A DNA stretch of 64,000 bases from Hormiphora californensis (GCA_020137815.1 CM035350.1:5896180-5960179); one strand, 5' to 3'; counted from the stretch's first letter, positions 1 to 14,094 are shown. Notes: a model not told the origin generated them from the letters alone. A program made the numbers and translations.

Positions 1-604
1 AGATCTCTTGCTGCGGGTGCGCCCCAGAACATCCCAACTGGAGGGCGGTACACCGGGCAATATCCAGGGTGGGTTTCAGGTTGATTATCTGCCCAGAAAT
101 AGTGCCCACTGCCAACTGCTTTCCCTTGCTACTCCAGCACAAGGATTGGGCACCAAATCCAGGTTTAAAGCTCATCTGGACAATAGAATCCCCTTTCAAC
201 TCCACACCGCTACATCGCCCTGTACAGTGGCAGTTTGCAAGGACTGCAGGCTGACCAGGATTCCACATCGGCTTGGAACCTGCGTGGGATGGAGGGTTAA
301 ACAACCTGGTATAGGAAGGCTATAGTAGGAATTCGTCATAAAGAGCACGGTACTACAATTCGCATTGAGTTTAGTTTGAGCGAACACAGCAGGATTTGTA
401 TCCAGTATCGGATATCAACAAAATGCAGCATTGAGTCCTTTGTTGCAATGGACACAACAAGTCCGTCTGAGGCCACAGACACATCAAAACAGTAGAACTA
501 AATCCGAATCGAGAAACAGGTTTTGGAGCATCAACGCTTAAATTTGCCTTTTCTCTTGTGAAGATTTCGTAAATCTGCGACTTCTTGTAGACGTTTACAA
601 CTGC
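1..604 (-). CDS. NUP214: NUP214-like nucleoporin, N-terminal beta-propeller exons (partial)
   Basis: Reading the minus strand, an exon starts at 279 after a CAG acceptor and is open to base 1. It reads MWNPGQPAVLANC near its start and then SLCWSSKGKQLAVGT. This matches the blades of the NUP214 WD-like propeller, where human has MKWNPTVPSMVAV and SVCWSPKGKQLAVGK. A second exon at about 340-497, possibly reaching 604, encodes FDVSVASDGLVVSIATKDS followed by FVDIR, like the preceding human blade. The family sits on the cytoplasmic face of the nuclear pore and serves in mRNA export with DDX19. The reading frame changes by one base near 495, either an acceptor at 498-499 or an indel. The start codon and the FG-repeat C-terminus lie outside what can be read. 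Identity is by remembered motifs; exon borders of the second piece are approximate. Confidence 0.72.
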
Positions 605-917
605 AAGGGAGGACAAGAATGTCAGGACTTGTTACTACTTACTCAATAGGTCTTGCATTATAAAGTTGATTGTAATCACAATTTATGTTAATCTACCTTT
701 ATCACAGGCAACTAAAATGTGGCCAAACTTCGTATTTGTAACCAAACTACATTTTTCTTCCTCGATCGAAGATCCACATCGAATTTTGGGCAGAAACTTG
801 CACTGGAAGTGCTTCACTTCTGCCTCTTGGTCCATTCTACAGAGCAAAATTAATAGTTAATCGGGTTAAATTTGTTTTAGAATAGTGAACCATAATAAAG
901 TTCAGAGAGCGTCCAAT
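605..917. other. No gene resolved
   Basis: AT-rich sequence between the NUP214-like exons and the assembly gap. I see no convincing exon; the missing first exon of the NUP214-like gene or the last exon of SAAL1 could lie here or in the gap. Confidence 0.4.
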
Positions 918-1017
918 NNNNNNNNNNNNNNNNNNNNNNNNNNNNNNNNNNNNNNNNNNNNNNNNNNNNNNNNNNNNNNNNNNNNNNNNNNNNNNNNNNN
1001 NNNNNNNNNNNNNNNNN
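918..1017. other. Assembly gap of 100 N
   Basis: Exactly 100 unknown bases, a size commonly used as a placeholder for a gap of unknown length. It falls at the 3' end of the SAAL1 gene, so the terminal exon is probably inside or beyond it. Confidence 0.98.
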
Positions 1018-1725
1018 TATTGGTTGCCTGTTTGCCTCTAGAGCAGCTGCTGCAGCGGCCCCTTCCTGGGGTAATTGATCTCTGTTATTACTGTCCTCCC
1101 CACCTTGCTGCTCCCCATTCTGATCTGCTCCATTCTGCTGCCCATTAGCGCCGTTCTGCTGCCCATTAGCGCCGTTCTGCTGCCCATTAGCGCCGTTCTG
1201 CTGCCCATTAGCGCCGTGTTGGGCAGCACTACCTTCTTGTCTTTCTGCATCTTTGTTCTCTGCGTCGTCCCTAAAATGAGAACAGTTTGTTTGGGTAATG
1301 AAAATGGATTTTTTGAAGCTGTCACCCCTTCTCGTGCTCTTTCACAAGCGCATGCATTTGGGGGTGACAACTTCAAAATCCTGTCAGAGCATTGGCCTGA
1401 CAGTCAAAATCCGACTTTGCCAACTAACCCTGCTTGAGACAGGACGGAACTAGGCAAGTAATACTCAACTACTACCCAGAGCTGCACTACTCACAGTTCA
1501 TCCTGTATGATACGATGCAGTGTTTTGATGGCAGTAGTGGTGATTGTGGAATCCTTCTCCAACCAGGCACACATATCATCTGTCCCGGTAGAGGTGGTGA
1601 GAAGAGTACACACCAGGGAGAGACACACTGCTGACAAACTGTGCTCCACGCGGCCATTCCCCATCACACGGTGAATCACCTTGGGCAGTGCTGTAAAAGG
1701 AGAAGATCAGAGAGAGAGGAGAGAG

Positions 1726-1815
<90 letters not shown>

Positions 1816-2679
1816 TCATGGATTCTCACCGGGGCACTGTGCCATGTTTTCTACAGCCCTCTTCTCCTCACACAGATACTGTAGGCATCGCAACAGTGGC
1901 TCTTCCAGTGTAGAATTCCTCTTGAGTAGATCCACAATGGGAAAGACGGTGTAGGCAGAGTTAGCTAAGAGAAGGGTATCTCGGTAGTAGAGTGACTCTA
2001 GGAGGTGTGGGGCACAGTGCTCTGTTAGCAGGCCACTCCGCATACTGCTCATCTCCAGTGTACTCTGGGGGAGGGAGTGTTGGGATTATGAAATATAATG
2101 GGGAATTTATTGGAATTATATTCGTGTGACATTTTACACATTAATGTGTGTCGAACATTGTACCTGCATGATATGAATGAGTCGGTCGACTGTCTCCTCC
2201 GGTAGGACACCACTCCACCTTTCTGCCACATCCCCTCCCAGGGAGAGGGCCGCCCTGAGAAACCTGACCGTCTCCGTCAGCACTGAGATATCGTCCTCTT
2301 GAAGGATGGCCGGGATCATAGTCCGTAGAACACCATGACACGTTACTGCCTAGGGAGGAAGGAGGATTTAGGGTCTCAAATGAGGGGACAAAAAAAATTC
2401 GTTGTTAGTTTTACTGTAAATTCTATTAAAACTATATGTTTCTAATATATCAGGGAACTATAGAGATCAGTGTACCTGAGCGGATGCACGATGGCACATA
2501 AGGTTTGCAAGTATTCCCAAACTGATTTCCTTGACTCGGTAGTGCTTGGAACGGGCAAGGGGTGCTATCAGTAGGTCACACACTCCCTTCTCTATCATGA
2601 AGGCCCCCACTTGTCGGTCACTAGTCATGTCCCATAGTTGGCAGAACTGGTTCTCCCTTTCCTCACTCATCTCATCTGT
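1018..2679 (-). CDS. SAAL1: SAAL1-like armadillo protein (serum amyloid A-like 1), partial
   Basis: Five minus-strand exons with GT..AG borders: 2679-2476, 2349-2164, 2064-1830, 1690-1495 and 1270 to the gap at 1017. The first encodes QFCQLWDMTSDRQVGAFM followed by REISLGILANLMCH-like sequence (here VKEISLGILANLMC). This matches the start of the SAAL1 armadillo region, where human has FCKLWDMSMDEDVALFL and REICVGILGNMAC. Later exons give helical repeats such as LTETVRFLRAALSLGGD and CLQYLCEEKRAV. Phases agree across the junctions. The last visible exon is low-complexity, with four ANGQQNG repeats and then a QQGGED and poly-Ala stretch, unlike the vertebrate C-terminus. SAAL1 is a poorly understood protein linked to proliferation in vertebrates. 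Neither the N-terminal exon nor the true C-terminus is resolved. Confidence 0.82.
1135..1218 (-). repeat. Four 21-bp coding tandem repeats in SAAL1
   Basis: Four head-to-tail copies of a 21-bp unit, nearly perfect, inside the last visible SAAL1 exon. In the SAAL1 frame each unit encodes ANGQQNG. Because 21 is a multiple of three, copy number can vary without breaking the frame. Confidence 0.9.
1703..1813. repeat. (GA)n microsatellite forming a SAAL1 intron
   Basis: Nearly pure GA dinucleotides on the plus strand. On the SAAL1 sense strand this is a CT tract ending about 10 bases before the acceptor at 1691-1692, so it makes up most of the 138-base intron. Confidence 0.95.
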
Positions 2680-3066
2680 CTGAAGGGGTTGGAGCATGTT
2701 AGTTGGAGGACCACAATGAACATGGGTTGGTTACGAAGTCACCCCTTTTTTACCCACATGGGCGTCTCGCGCACGGCGGGGTAATCTCATTACCAGGAAC
2801 ATGGGTTACTCTAAGGCCGGGGCTAGACGAGTGGTATAGGTAGCTACTATGGAAGGCTATCATGGTAGGTAATATCGGGGTGTTCTGAGAGACTGATCCT
2901 AGTTAACCAAGGAATCGGAGCTGGAGTGTTCCGTGCAGTGCAACACCATGACTTGTTGGCAGAGGTTAGATGCGTTGAGAGTTATAGTCAACCCCCATCG
3001 ACAGGCTATCATGGTAGATATCAGTTATCTACCACACCCACCACTCGTCTTTTCAGAGGAAAACGA
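2680..3066. other. Probable SAAL1 intron, no exon resolved
   Basis: Between the first readable SAAL1 exon and the minisatellite. No open frame with convincing borders was found; a further upstream SAAL1 exon is expected but not seen. Confidence 0.4.
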
Positions 3067-3970
3067 GGGGGGATGGGGTTGATGTTACCTCTTTGAGTGT
3101 TTGTGAGGAGAGGGAGACGAGGGGGTGATATTACCTCTTTGAGTGTTTGTGAGGAGATGGAGACGAGGGGGTGATATTACCTCTTTGAGTGTTTGTGAGG
3201 AGATGGAGGACGACAGGGGGGTTAGTATGCCTTTATGGCTGTCTAAGAGAAGGGTATAGTGAGGAAGGAGAGGGACGCAGGGGGGGATGTTACCTCTTGA
3301 TGTTTGTGAGGAGAGGGAGACGAGGGGGTGATGTACCTCTTTGAGGGTTTGTGAGGAGAGGAGACGAGGGGGTTGATGTACCTCTTTGAGTGGTGAGGAG
3401 GGGAGACGAGGGGGTGATGTTACTCTTTGAGGTGTTTGTGAGGGAGATGGAGACGAGGGGGTGATGTTACCTCTTTGAGTGTTTGTGAGGAGAGGGAGAC
3501 GAGGGCGTGATATTACCTCTTTGAGTGTTTGTGCAGGAGAGGGGACGAGGGGGTGATGTTACCTCTTTGAGTGTTTGTGAGGAGAGGGAGACGAGGGGGT
3601 GATGTTACCTCTTTGAGTGTTTGTGAGGAGAGGGGGACGAGGGCGTGATATTACCTCTTTGAGTGTCTGTGAGGAGAGGGGGGGGGGGGGGAGGTGTGTT
3701 ACCTCTTTGAGTGTTTGTGCGGAGAGGGAGACGAGGGGTTGATATTACCTCTTTGAGTGTTTTTGAGGAGAGGGAGACGAGGGGGTGATGTTACCTCTTT
3801 GAGTGTTTGTGAGGAGAGGGAGACGAGGGGGTGATATTACCTCTTTGAGTGTTTGTGAGGAGAGGGAGACGAGGGGGTGATGTTACCTCTTTGAGTGTTT
3901 GTGAGGAGAGGGAGACGAGGGGGTGATGTTACCTCTTTGAGTGTTTGTGAGGAGAGGGAGACGAGGGGGT
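3067..3970. repeat. 46-bp minisatellite, about 19 copies
   Basis: Head-to-tail units with a period of 46 bases in the regular part, for example successive GTTACCTCTTTGAG starts at 3882 and 3928. The 3070-3420 part is degenerate with many small indels; the 3430-3970 part is well conserved. On the minus strand every unit contains CAAAGAGGTAACATC, which resembles an animal 5' splice site (AG|GTAAC). The array lies upstream of the first readable SAAL1 exon. Confidence 0.92.
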
Positions 3971-4390
3971 GCAGGTAATTTTATGAAAACAGCTACCATT
4001 AAACCAAAAATTGGGAACTGACACTAACTGTGAGAGACCAACTTACAAAAAGTACCCGGGTATGTATAACAAAAGTGATGGTATACCCCCTTTCTAATGG
4101 GTGTCTACTACACACGCCAGGTGAGTTACCACCACCACCAGGGGATACTCCTAGCCCGAAGACGGCGGATAAGTTGCGGGTGACACCCCGAACACCCGTC
4201 CAATTGGTGACACCCACCTACGGAACACCCTGTGGGGCAGTACCAACACCTTCCTCAAAGTATGTATTATACAGTAGGACGTCCCCGATTTGAATGTTAT
4301 CTCTGATCTACCGAACCCTCGCGGAAAAATGATGGTATGAGCCACACCAGAAGTTACAACTTATAACTGTTTCAGTGCGAACACGCCCCA

Positions 4391-4624
4391 GTCAGTTGGC
4401 AGTACCCCATACTCAACTCGGTCCCTGAGGGTGAGGACTAGACGAGCCACCACGGAACCCTCTCTAGTATCAGTGTGCAGGGAGATGGCATGGTCCTTCC
4501 TCTACACCCTCGCTAACCATATACCATCCGAAGGGTCCTGCGTACTGAAGTTAGTAGCAGGCTCTCTCCCTACTACCCGACATGAGGGGGTACTCAAGTT
4601 CACTCCCCCTCTAAACGTTTCTTA
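4391..4624 (+). CDS. Unassigned open exon
   Basis: A frame open for about 78 codons ends in TAA at 4622-4624 and contains EPSLVSVCREMAWSFLYTLA and HIPSEGSCVLKLVAGSLP. Composition is protein-like, with no repeats and mixed hydrophobic and polar residues. A second open frame at 4030-4290 lies just upstream. I recognise no family and no clear splice borders tie the pieces together. It may be the 3' exon of a plus-strand gene, or chance. Confidence 0.3.
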
Positions 4625-4669
4625 ATTTTAAAAGCTATATTTTGCTTTCTGTCCCATAATATTAATCTC

Positions 4670-4733
4670 CCTCTCTCTTTCTCTCTCTCTTCTCTTCTCT
4701 CTCTTCTCTCTCTCTCTCTCTCCCTCTCTCTCA

Positions 4734-4776
<43 letters not shown>

Positions 4777-4839
4777 TCTCTCTCTCTCTCTATCCCCCCT
4801 CTGTCTCTCTCTGTCTCTCTCTCACTCTCTCTCTCTCTA

Positions 4840-4901
<62 letters not shown>

Positions 4902-4929
4902 ACTCTCTCTCTCTCTCTCTGTCTCTCTG

Positions 4930-4998
<69 letters not shown>
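4670..4998. repeat. (CT)n microsatellite
   Basis: More than 300 bases of CT dinucleotides with scattered CTC, CTCA and CTGT interruptions. It runs straight into the acceptor of the exon at 5024. Confidence 0.95.
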
Positions 4999-5003
<5 letters not shown>

Positions 5004-5023
5004 ATCCCTCTCCCCCTTTCAAG

Positions 5024-5189
5024 GTACGTGTCAGAATGGATGTCAGAGTTGCTATACTGTTTCAACTCCGAGGGTGACAAGCATGTTGAGCTGGCGATGC
5101 TCTACAAGTCCCACCTTAGAGAAATACCCCACATTTTGAGGATGCTTGTATCAAACTTAACGAGTATATTGCCCAACACGCACCGGTAG
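5024..5189 (+). CDS. Unassigned terminal exon
   Basis: After a TTTCAAG acceptor at the end of the CT tract, a frame reads YVSEWMSELLYCFNSEGDK, then VELAMLYKSHLREIPHILRM, and ends with TAG at 5187-5189. The amphipathic helix-like content looks like real protein and could be the last exon of a plus-strand gene that also includes the 4.1-4.6 kb frames. No family was recognised. Confidence 0.4.
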
Positions 5190-5299
5190 TGGCTGTACAG
5201 CTATGATAGGGGACAGTCGAGACTATTATAATAGTCCCTATATAATAAGACATTGCTAAAGGGAACATTTTATCTCAACTTTTAACAGATCAATTGATT

Positions 5300-6562
5300 G
5301 TTATTTAATAATTTTATTGATAACAGTTATGGTTTTGTAAAAGGGTTTCCCAATTTTATTGATCTAACCCCCTCCCTCTTTACTTTTCAAATTCCCCCTT
5401 TTAAAATATCCTCGAGTTCCCGTTTCAATCTCTACGTCCGTCCTAATAATTGTTCCCCCTGGGGTTCTTTCCCCCCTAAATTTTCCCCCGGGGGGAAATG
5501 AATCTTCCTCTGGGGTTCTTTCCCTCCTAAATTCTTTTCCCATCCGGGGTTTGAATCTTTCCATCCTATAATTTTTCCTGGGGAAATGAATCTGTTCTTC
5601 CTTTTTCTACCTTTGGGGTCTTTCCCCCGGGGGAAATTTTTCCCATCCTTCCTGATATCTCCTCCGTTACCCCCCCTTTTCCCTTTCTTTTCTACCCCCC
5701 CTTTCCCGGGGGTGTTGTATTTTATTTTTTTCGTAACTCTTTCCCTCCGCTCTCTCTCTCTCTTTTCCCTCTCTCTCTCCTCTCTCTCCTCTCTCTCTCT
5801 ATCCCCTCTTCCTTCTCTCTCTCTATCTTCTCTCTCTCTCTCTCCCCTCTCTCTCCTCTCTCCTCTTCTCTCCCCAAACCCTTCTCTTTTTTCCCCGTTC
5901 TCTCATTGTAATGCCAATGCTCCCCTTTTGGGTTTTTTCTCACTTAAATGCTTGCCCCGTTTTCTAGCGTATTGAACTGGCCACGTGTGTCACGTGACAA
6001 TCACGTGCCTTCGTTCCACCAATAGGAGGCGCGGAGAGCACTCGTGTCGGCTCGTGCTGCCAATCAAAATGAAGGCACTTTAACCAGCGATCACCCCACA
6101 CGTGCTTAAATTTAATCGACTGCCTTGATAGCTATAGTATTCCCTTTCCCTTTTACTTTTTTTGATACAAACGTTGGCCCCCCCCCCGAAAAAAAGAAAA
6201 AAAAAGAATTCTTTGACCCTTTTTCAAGCCAAGAGTTGCCCCTAGTTTTGCACTATCAACATTGTTCTGAGTTCTCTCCATCCCGGCCTCCCGATAGATA
6301 TATTTCCGGGTATGGCCCCGCAGCTCAGGGGGATTGACTGCAGTTTTACCAAAAATTTTTTCCCCTTCCCCGATAACGAGAAGGAAAAGTAAAGGGTCGG
6401 TTTCCTTAATTTGTTAGCTTCACATTTTTCTCCCCTTTATTGGGGGCAAAAAAACAAAGGTGAATCAGTCCAGTACAAAGGAAGGCCCCCACCACACTAT
6501 TGTTGTTTTGACAAATCTTCTTCTCCTCAAACCAGTTCCTCAATTCTCTCTCTCTCTCTCTC

Positions 6563-6612
<50 letters not shown>

Positions 6613-6960
6613 TCCCCCTTCCTCTTTCTCTCTTCTCTCACCCTTCCCCCTTTTTCCAAAAAAAAAAAAAAGGGGGGGGGGGAAAAAAAGGGGAAAGAGG
6701 AGAGGAAAAATGGTTAAGAGCTCCAAAATTTTCTTTTATCCGGAAAATCGCTTTTGAAGATTTGAGAAAGGTAAGGAAAAAGTGTTTTAAAAAAATTCCC
6801 CCAAAGGATTTTTTAAAAATTTTTTTAAAAAAGGGGGGGGGAAAAATCCTCCCTTTTTTCCCTTTTTTGGGGTCTCTCTCTCTTCTCTCCCCTCCCCCTG
6901 CCAAAAAGGGGGGATGTTGGCCCCGATTTCACCTGGGTGGGTTTTTGGGGGACTCCCCTT
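5300..6960. other. Suspect low-quality consensus around CT repeats
   Basis: Long homopolymer steps such as C8, A12 followed by G12, and T/A runs alternate with diffuse CT repeats (about 5745-5870 and 6548-6604). The texture differs sharply from the flanking DNA and resembles error-prone consensus where reads were poor. Open frames here are homopolymer artefacts. The exception is 5970-6120, which reads as normal sequence. Confidence 0.6.
5976..6115. promoter_or_regulatory. Candidate promoter: CACGTG E-box cluster with CCAAT boxes
   Basis: Within 140 bases there are three CACGTG hexamers (about 5982-6006, one as TCACGTGA), a fourth ACACGTG near 6100, and two CCAAT motifs (CCAATAGG and GCCAATCAAA). 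The stretch is GC-richer than its surroundings. Such clusters bind bHLH-ZIP factors (USF, MITF/TFE types) in animals. No downstream gene was found, so the target is unknown. Confidence 0.35.
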
Positions 6961-7770
6961 TACAACAAAATACCAATTACCCACAACAGGATACGACGCG
7001 CTGCTGTAGTGACAGAGGGATGGACATAACAATGAGTAAACAGTAGCAATCCATCTTATATCAGCTTCAGTCTTTGACAGTCACTCTCTCTCTCTCCTTC
7101 CCTCCCTCCCTCTGTATTGGGATCCTCCTTCTATCGCTCTGATCTATCTCTCCATCTCTATCTCTCCTGGTTTATACCAGCTCCTTTGTCGCAGATTATT
7201 GATGATTGATGTCCGTTACCCCGCCGTCACTTATAACAAACACACAAGTAGTGGACAGTACTATAATTAGCGTGACAGTGATGGCCACTCACATAGTTCA
7301 GCTACCACAATTTCCCTGTCACAGTCTCTTCTGACTTCACAATAAGTCTGACAATCACCCGGGCCAAATCATATATAACTTCCAATTTTCACTCCATCTA
7401 CAACGTTTCACCTGTGTGGTGTCTCTGATTCAATTCAATAATCTAACCCTTGTACATAGCTTGTTAGTATATTGTAGGTTATTATAGTTGACCAATCTTG
7501 CTCAGATAATACGAGTAGTAACAATCAATTCTTTCCTAACCCGTTCTAACATAATATAATCGTAGTGCGCTCTCTCTATTGGTTATCATGGCTCCCCTAT
7601 ATACCAATCCTAACAATCTATTATCATTTTTCTAGCTCTCCCGGTATGCGTTGTTACTCTCTTGTAGTTATTGATGATTGAGGCCCTTTGTCCATCACAC
7701 ACACGCCAATAGATGGTCCCAATAGGTTTAGGATTTTCCTCTCCCTTTCGTATAATACCAATACTGGTTA
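6961..7770. other. Intergenic, nothing recognised
   Basis: AT-rich sequence with short CT runs near 7083-7160. No supported exon, RNA gene or repeat family. Confidence 0.4.
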
Positions 7771-8258
<488 letters not shown>

Positions 8259-8749
8259 TGATAAGGCTTGAGAAACCAAGAGTAGATAGTTGGTCAGCTC
8301 CTCCTGCATCGTCACCCTATATAAGAGGCGTCACTAAACAATAGGGCACCCTTGATTATCAGCTTAAGCTAGTCACTAGCACACATATAGTCATCACAGC
8401 TCCCCCTATAATATTGATCCGTGATTCTCTCTCCCCATTCTCAGATCTCATAGCCCCCCTATGAATAGTAATCACTCAGAAAACCAGACCACGTGATTTT
8501 GCTAAGAGAGCACGTACAATTATTATGGGTAAGCGCTTTTGTTACCCGGCCAGCTCGATCTTTCCTCACGCAGTATAGATACCCTCCCTCCCAGATGGGT
8601 CCCCACACCACCATCCACCCTTTGTATGCATTCCATTTTACCCTTGAATATATCACCCCCGTGATCTCTTGATGCTAGTCCCCCCTTTTGTAGTAGGAAA
8701 GAAGCGTTTGTCATCGCCAGCTAAACACTTGGATTTTAGCTACCAAACA
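8259..8749. other. Intergenic, nothing recognised
   Basis: No supported gene. Short frames on the minus strand at 8459-8714 have no splice signals or recognisable content. Confidence 0.4.
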
Positions 8750-8920
8750 ATGGATCCCCCTGACATTAGTGCCCCCGTGCGTCGGCTGTTTGCACCCAGG
8801 ATCTGCTCTCAGCTCAACCCCCTGCACCCTGCTCTCAGCAACCCCCATACTATTATAATCAGTCTCTTGTGTGCATCATTTCTGTGCCTTAGTTATGTCA
8901 CCCTGTTGAGATGTTCCTAG
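8750..8920 (+). CDS. Possible small membrane protein, 56 aa
   Basis: ATG in a fair context (AACAATGG) opens MDPPDISAPVRRLFAPRICS and ends with a hydrophobic stretch TIIISLLCASFLCLSYVTLL and a short basic tail, then TAG. This would be a tail-anchored peptide. An AATAAA signal follows at about 8991. A TTTTAG acceptor-like site lies 14 bases upstream, so it could also be a terminal exon. No homolog recognised. Confidence 0.25.
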   Translation: MDPPDISAPVRRLFAPRICSQLNPLHPALSNPHTIIISLLCASFLCLSYVTLLRCS

Positions 8921-8961
8921 GTGTGATCAATGCTTTTGCGTGCATATTTGCATGATTTATT

Positions 8962-9045
8962 CTATAGATGTCTTGATTGTTGTATATTGCAATAAAAAGT
9001 TGCAACTGTTCGTTGCAACATTTCAACGATCGAGACATCTATAGT
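8962..9045. repeat. 84-bp imperfect palindrome
   Basis: TCTATAGATGTCTTGATYGTTG on the left pairs with CAACGATCGAGACATCTATAG-type sequence on the right, with an inner GTTGCAAC hairpin. Likely a solo tip or a small MITE. Confidence 0.75.
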
Positions 9046-9190
9046 CGTTAGATGAGATGGGTTAGGAAATAAATTGTCTTCAGCTAGTCGTAATACCCAG
9101 ACAGTTGCCAATAGTGGGAAAGGATCTAGCTATACTGGGAGCATTGATGCGAGATGAGTATAATTGTCAGGTAGAGAGGGGGTCCAGAGA

Positions 9191-10249
9191 GGGGGGGGGG
9201 TATCAACCATTTTTGTGTACGGATGTACGGAAAAAGCAGGCAATATTTTTTTGTACGGTCCGTACAAAAAATACAAAAAAATACAAAAAAATACAAAAAA
9301 ATACAAAAAAGTTTACTGCTGTCGGGAACTTCTTTGGTGCCTTCTACAGGTCTCTAGAGGCACTCGAGGTCCTTCTATTGGCCTTTAAAGGCCTCTAGAG
9401 TGTTTATTTAGTTTATTTTACCATTCCCCTTCCCCACGACTCCTAACTAGAACAAGTCTTACTAACCCGGTGTCCCAGCATATTTTTTGGCCGAGAATGG
9501 CCAAAATTTATCCCCATTTTGGCCGATTTTTTCCCGTGGTCTAAGTTAGTTTGATAATAGTTCAAGATAGTGGAACTTTAATTTTAATAGTCTAAAAAAC
9601 GGTCGAGTTTTGAAATTAATTGATTTACACTTAGTGCTATACAAGTGTTAGTATTTAAAAAGTTTTGAAAAAAATGATCCAGGCGAGTTTCGAACCCGGG
9701 ACCTTCTGCGTGTCAAGTATATGCAATAACCACTACACCATGGGGGAACTGAATAGACTGCGATTTGAGAGTATATAATGTAGCGCGCGCTCAACTGGCC
9801 GGGGGAGAGAGGCCGATTCGGCTTTTTCAGTTTTTCGGCCTGCTTATGCCTCCTTTTTCCAGGCATGAGGGGGAATAAGTTAGGCATATTCGGCCGAAAA
9901 ATGAAATTTCATCAGAAAATAAAGCTTGGGCACTATCCCGACATATTTTGCTGTTACCCAACTAGGATTTGGAGCAAGTTCAGGTCTAGAATAACTTAAT
10001 CATGGTAATGTTCGCATGGAAAAAGCATGGGATTATGAGTACTACGAAACTAGAGGGCTATACAGGCCAGTATAAGGACCCCGCAAACCTCTAGAGACTT
10101 ATAGGGGGCCCTAAAGAAGTTCCCTTCAGCAGTATATTTTTTTGTATTTTTTTGTATTTTTTGTACGGAAAAAGCAGGGAATTTTGGTTATTTTTTTGTA
10201 CGGACCGTACAAAAAAATACAAAAAAATACAAAAAATAGGTTGGTACCC
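9191..10249. mobile_element. About 1.06-kb foldback element with pseudo-tRNA core
   Basis: The left end reads GGGGGTATCAACC...TTTTTTGTAC and the right end TTTTTTGTA...GGTTGGTACCCCCC. Both arms hold GTACGGAAAAAGCAGG, a GTACGGACCGTAC palindrome and runs of TACAAAAAAA. Inner arms also match in reverse (GGGAACTTCTTTGG at 9325 against AAGAAGTTCCC at 10113). AGAGAG flanks both ends and may be the target duplication. The non-symmetric core holds GGCC/TTTTGG motifs and a tRNA-like sequence. No transposase is present, so it is non-autonomous. Confidence 0.75.
9675..9749 (-). tRNA. tRNA-Val-like pseudogene / SINE head
   Basis: The minus strand has a Pol III A box (TGGTGTAGTGG), a B box (GGTTCGAAACT) at the right spacing, and a loop TTGACAC that would give anticodon GAC (Val). 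It lines up well with animal tRNA-Val through the D and T arms. Only about 4 of 7 acceptor pairs and 4 of 5 T-stem pairs form, and the anticodon stem is poor. I read it as a decayed tRNA or tRNA-derived SINE inside the foldback element, not a working tRNA. Confidence 0.55.
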
Positions 10250-10877
10250 CCCCAGAGAGGGAGAGGTGAGTAGTAGTAGTAGTAGGTGGCTATAGAGAGG
10301 TAGAAGTTGTGGGAGTTATATAAGTGAGATGATGACGGGGAGCAGAGTAGTTCGCCATTACTCCTAGATGGTAATCGATCAGGTCACGTGACATGCCCGG
10401 CCCCCCAATAGGGTCCCACACCACAATCCAGCTTGTAGCCACTAATTGTGCTCTAATTGAACCACCTTTATTACAGAGAAGAGAGAGAGAGAGCTATCGC
10501 TTGTCATTTGTCTTGAGCCCCCACGCGCCACCCCATAAAATACAGACTCCTCTCTCTCTCTCTCAGACTGCTATCGGGCACAATGTGGTTACGGAAGCAC
10601 CCGACTTTCCCAGGCTCTCTACCTCCCTCCCTTGACCACAGTGACCACCTTGTATTATTTCTCACACCCTTTTCTGTGCCTATATCCTGTATATGATACT
10701 AGAATCTATCACATATTATACGACATTAGTTCTCTCAGAGTGTTGCTTGTGCCAAAAATTGCTGTAGCTTTTACCCGATCCTCCTGCGGTTCTTTGAATC
10801 GAGAGGAGGAGGGCCGGGTACAAACTGTACATCTAGACTATAACCCAGCCAATTTCTCCCAGCAGCTCCGTACTACC
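10250..10877. other. Upstream region of the zinc-finger gene
   Basis: Contains AGT trinucleotide repeats near 10268-10285 and a CACGTGAC E-box at 10385. The open frame entering the first exon from 10632 may include untranslated sequence. No separate gene is supported. Confidence 0.4.
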
Positions 10878-13574
<2,697 letters not shown>

Positions 13575-13797
13575 AAATGAACAATATTTCTGTATTTTTA
13601 ATTTAACTGATTCCATTGTGAGAATTATGTAATTGACATTGACAAATATTAATTTAATTGCTTTCAAAAACATACTTGAGATAGCCTTGTTTAAAATCAT
13701 GAAGGGATTACATCTGCATATTATCAGGGCTGCGCTTGTATTGCCTAGATAGACTGTGTTTCGCGAAGGGTTAGAGCATAACAACGCTTGTAGTACA

Positions 13798-13879
13798 ACA
13801 TGCTAGCAGACCCAATATTGTAGGTTTTGTAGTACAATTTGTACTACAAAACCTACAATATTGGGTCTGCTAGCATGTT
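13798..13879. repeat. Near-perfect 82-bp palindrome
   Basis: ACATGCTAGCAGACCCAATA on the left is mirrored by TATTGGGTCTGCTAGCATGT on the right, meeting at AGTACAATTTGTACT with no real loop. It sits about 220 bases past the zinc-finger stop codon. It would extrude as a hairpin; origin as a small inverted-repeat element is likely. Confidence 0.88.
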
Positions 13880-14094
13880 ATAACTATGTATACATAATTG
13901 TACCGAAACAAGCTGTAAATGTAATCCCTTAAAATTGAATTGTAAATTAAAATCGAGCCAGTGCCGATACTCTGTCACAGAGTCTGTGCCTGTCTGGTGC
14001 AGTCAGACCCCGTTTTGATTCTCAAACTATGAGTTTGAGTCAAAGCCGTTCACTCAGCTTCAAGTTCAAGTTCAGGTTGGGTCGGCGCCTTTCG

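Noticed and set aside
3067-3970. CRISPR-like array
   Set aside because: The units are contiguous 46-bp tandem repeats without unique spacers, in animal DNA.
4030-4293. 87-aa frame with TPRTPVQLVTPTYGTP
   Set aside because: Open and proline-rich, but without a start, splice border or known motif. It may be part of the unassigned gene at 4.4-5.2 kb, but support is too thin to list.
9675-9749. Functional tRNA-Val gene
   Set aside because: A and B boxes are present, but acceptor and anticodon stems pair poorly and it lies within a repeat element, so it is called a pseudogene or SINE.
10393-10635. 80-aa plus-strand frame
   Set aside because: No splice or family support; it overlaps a CT-rich stretch upstream of the zinc-finger gene.
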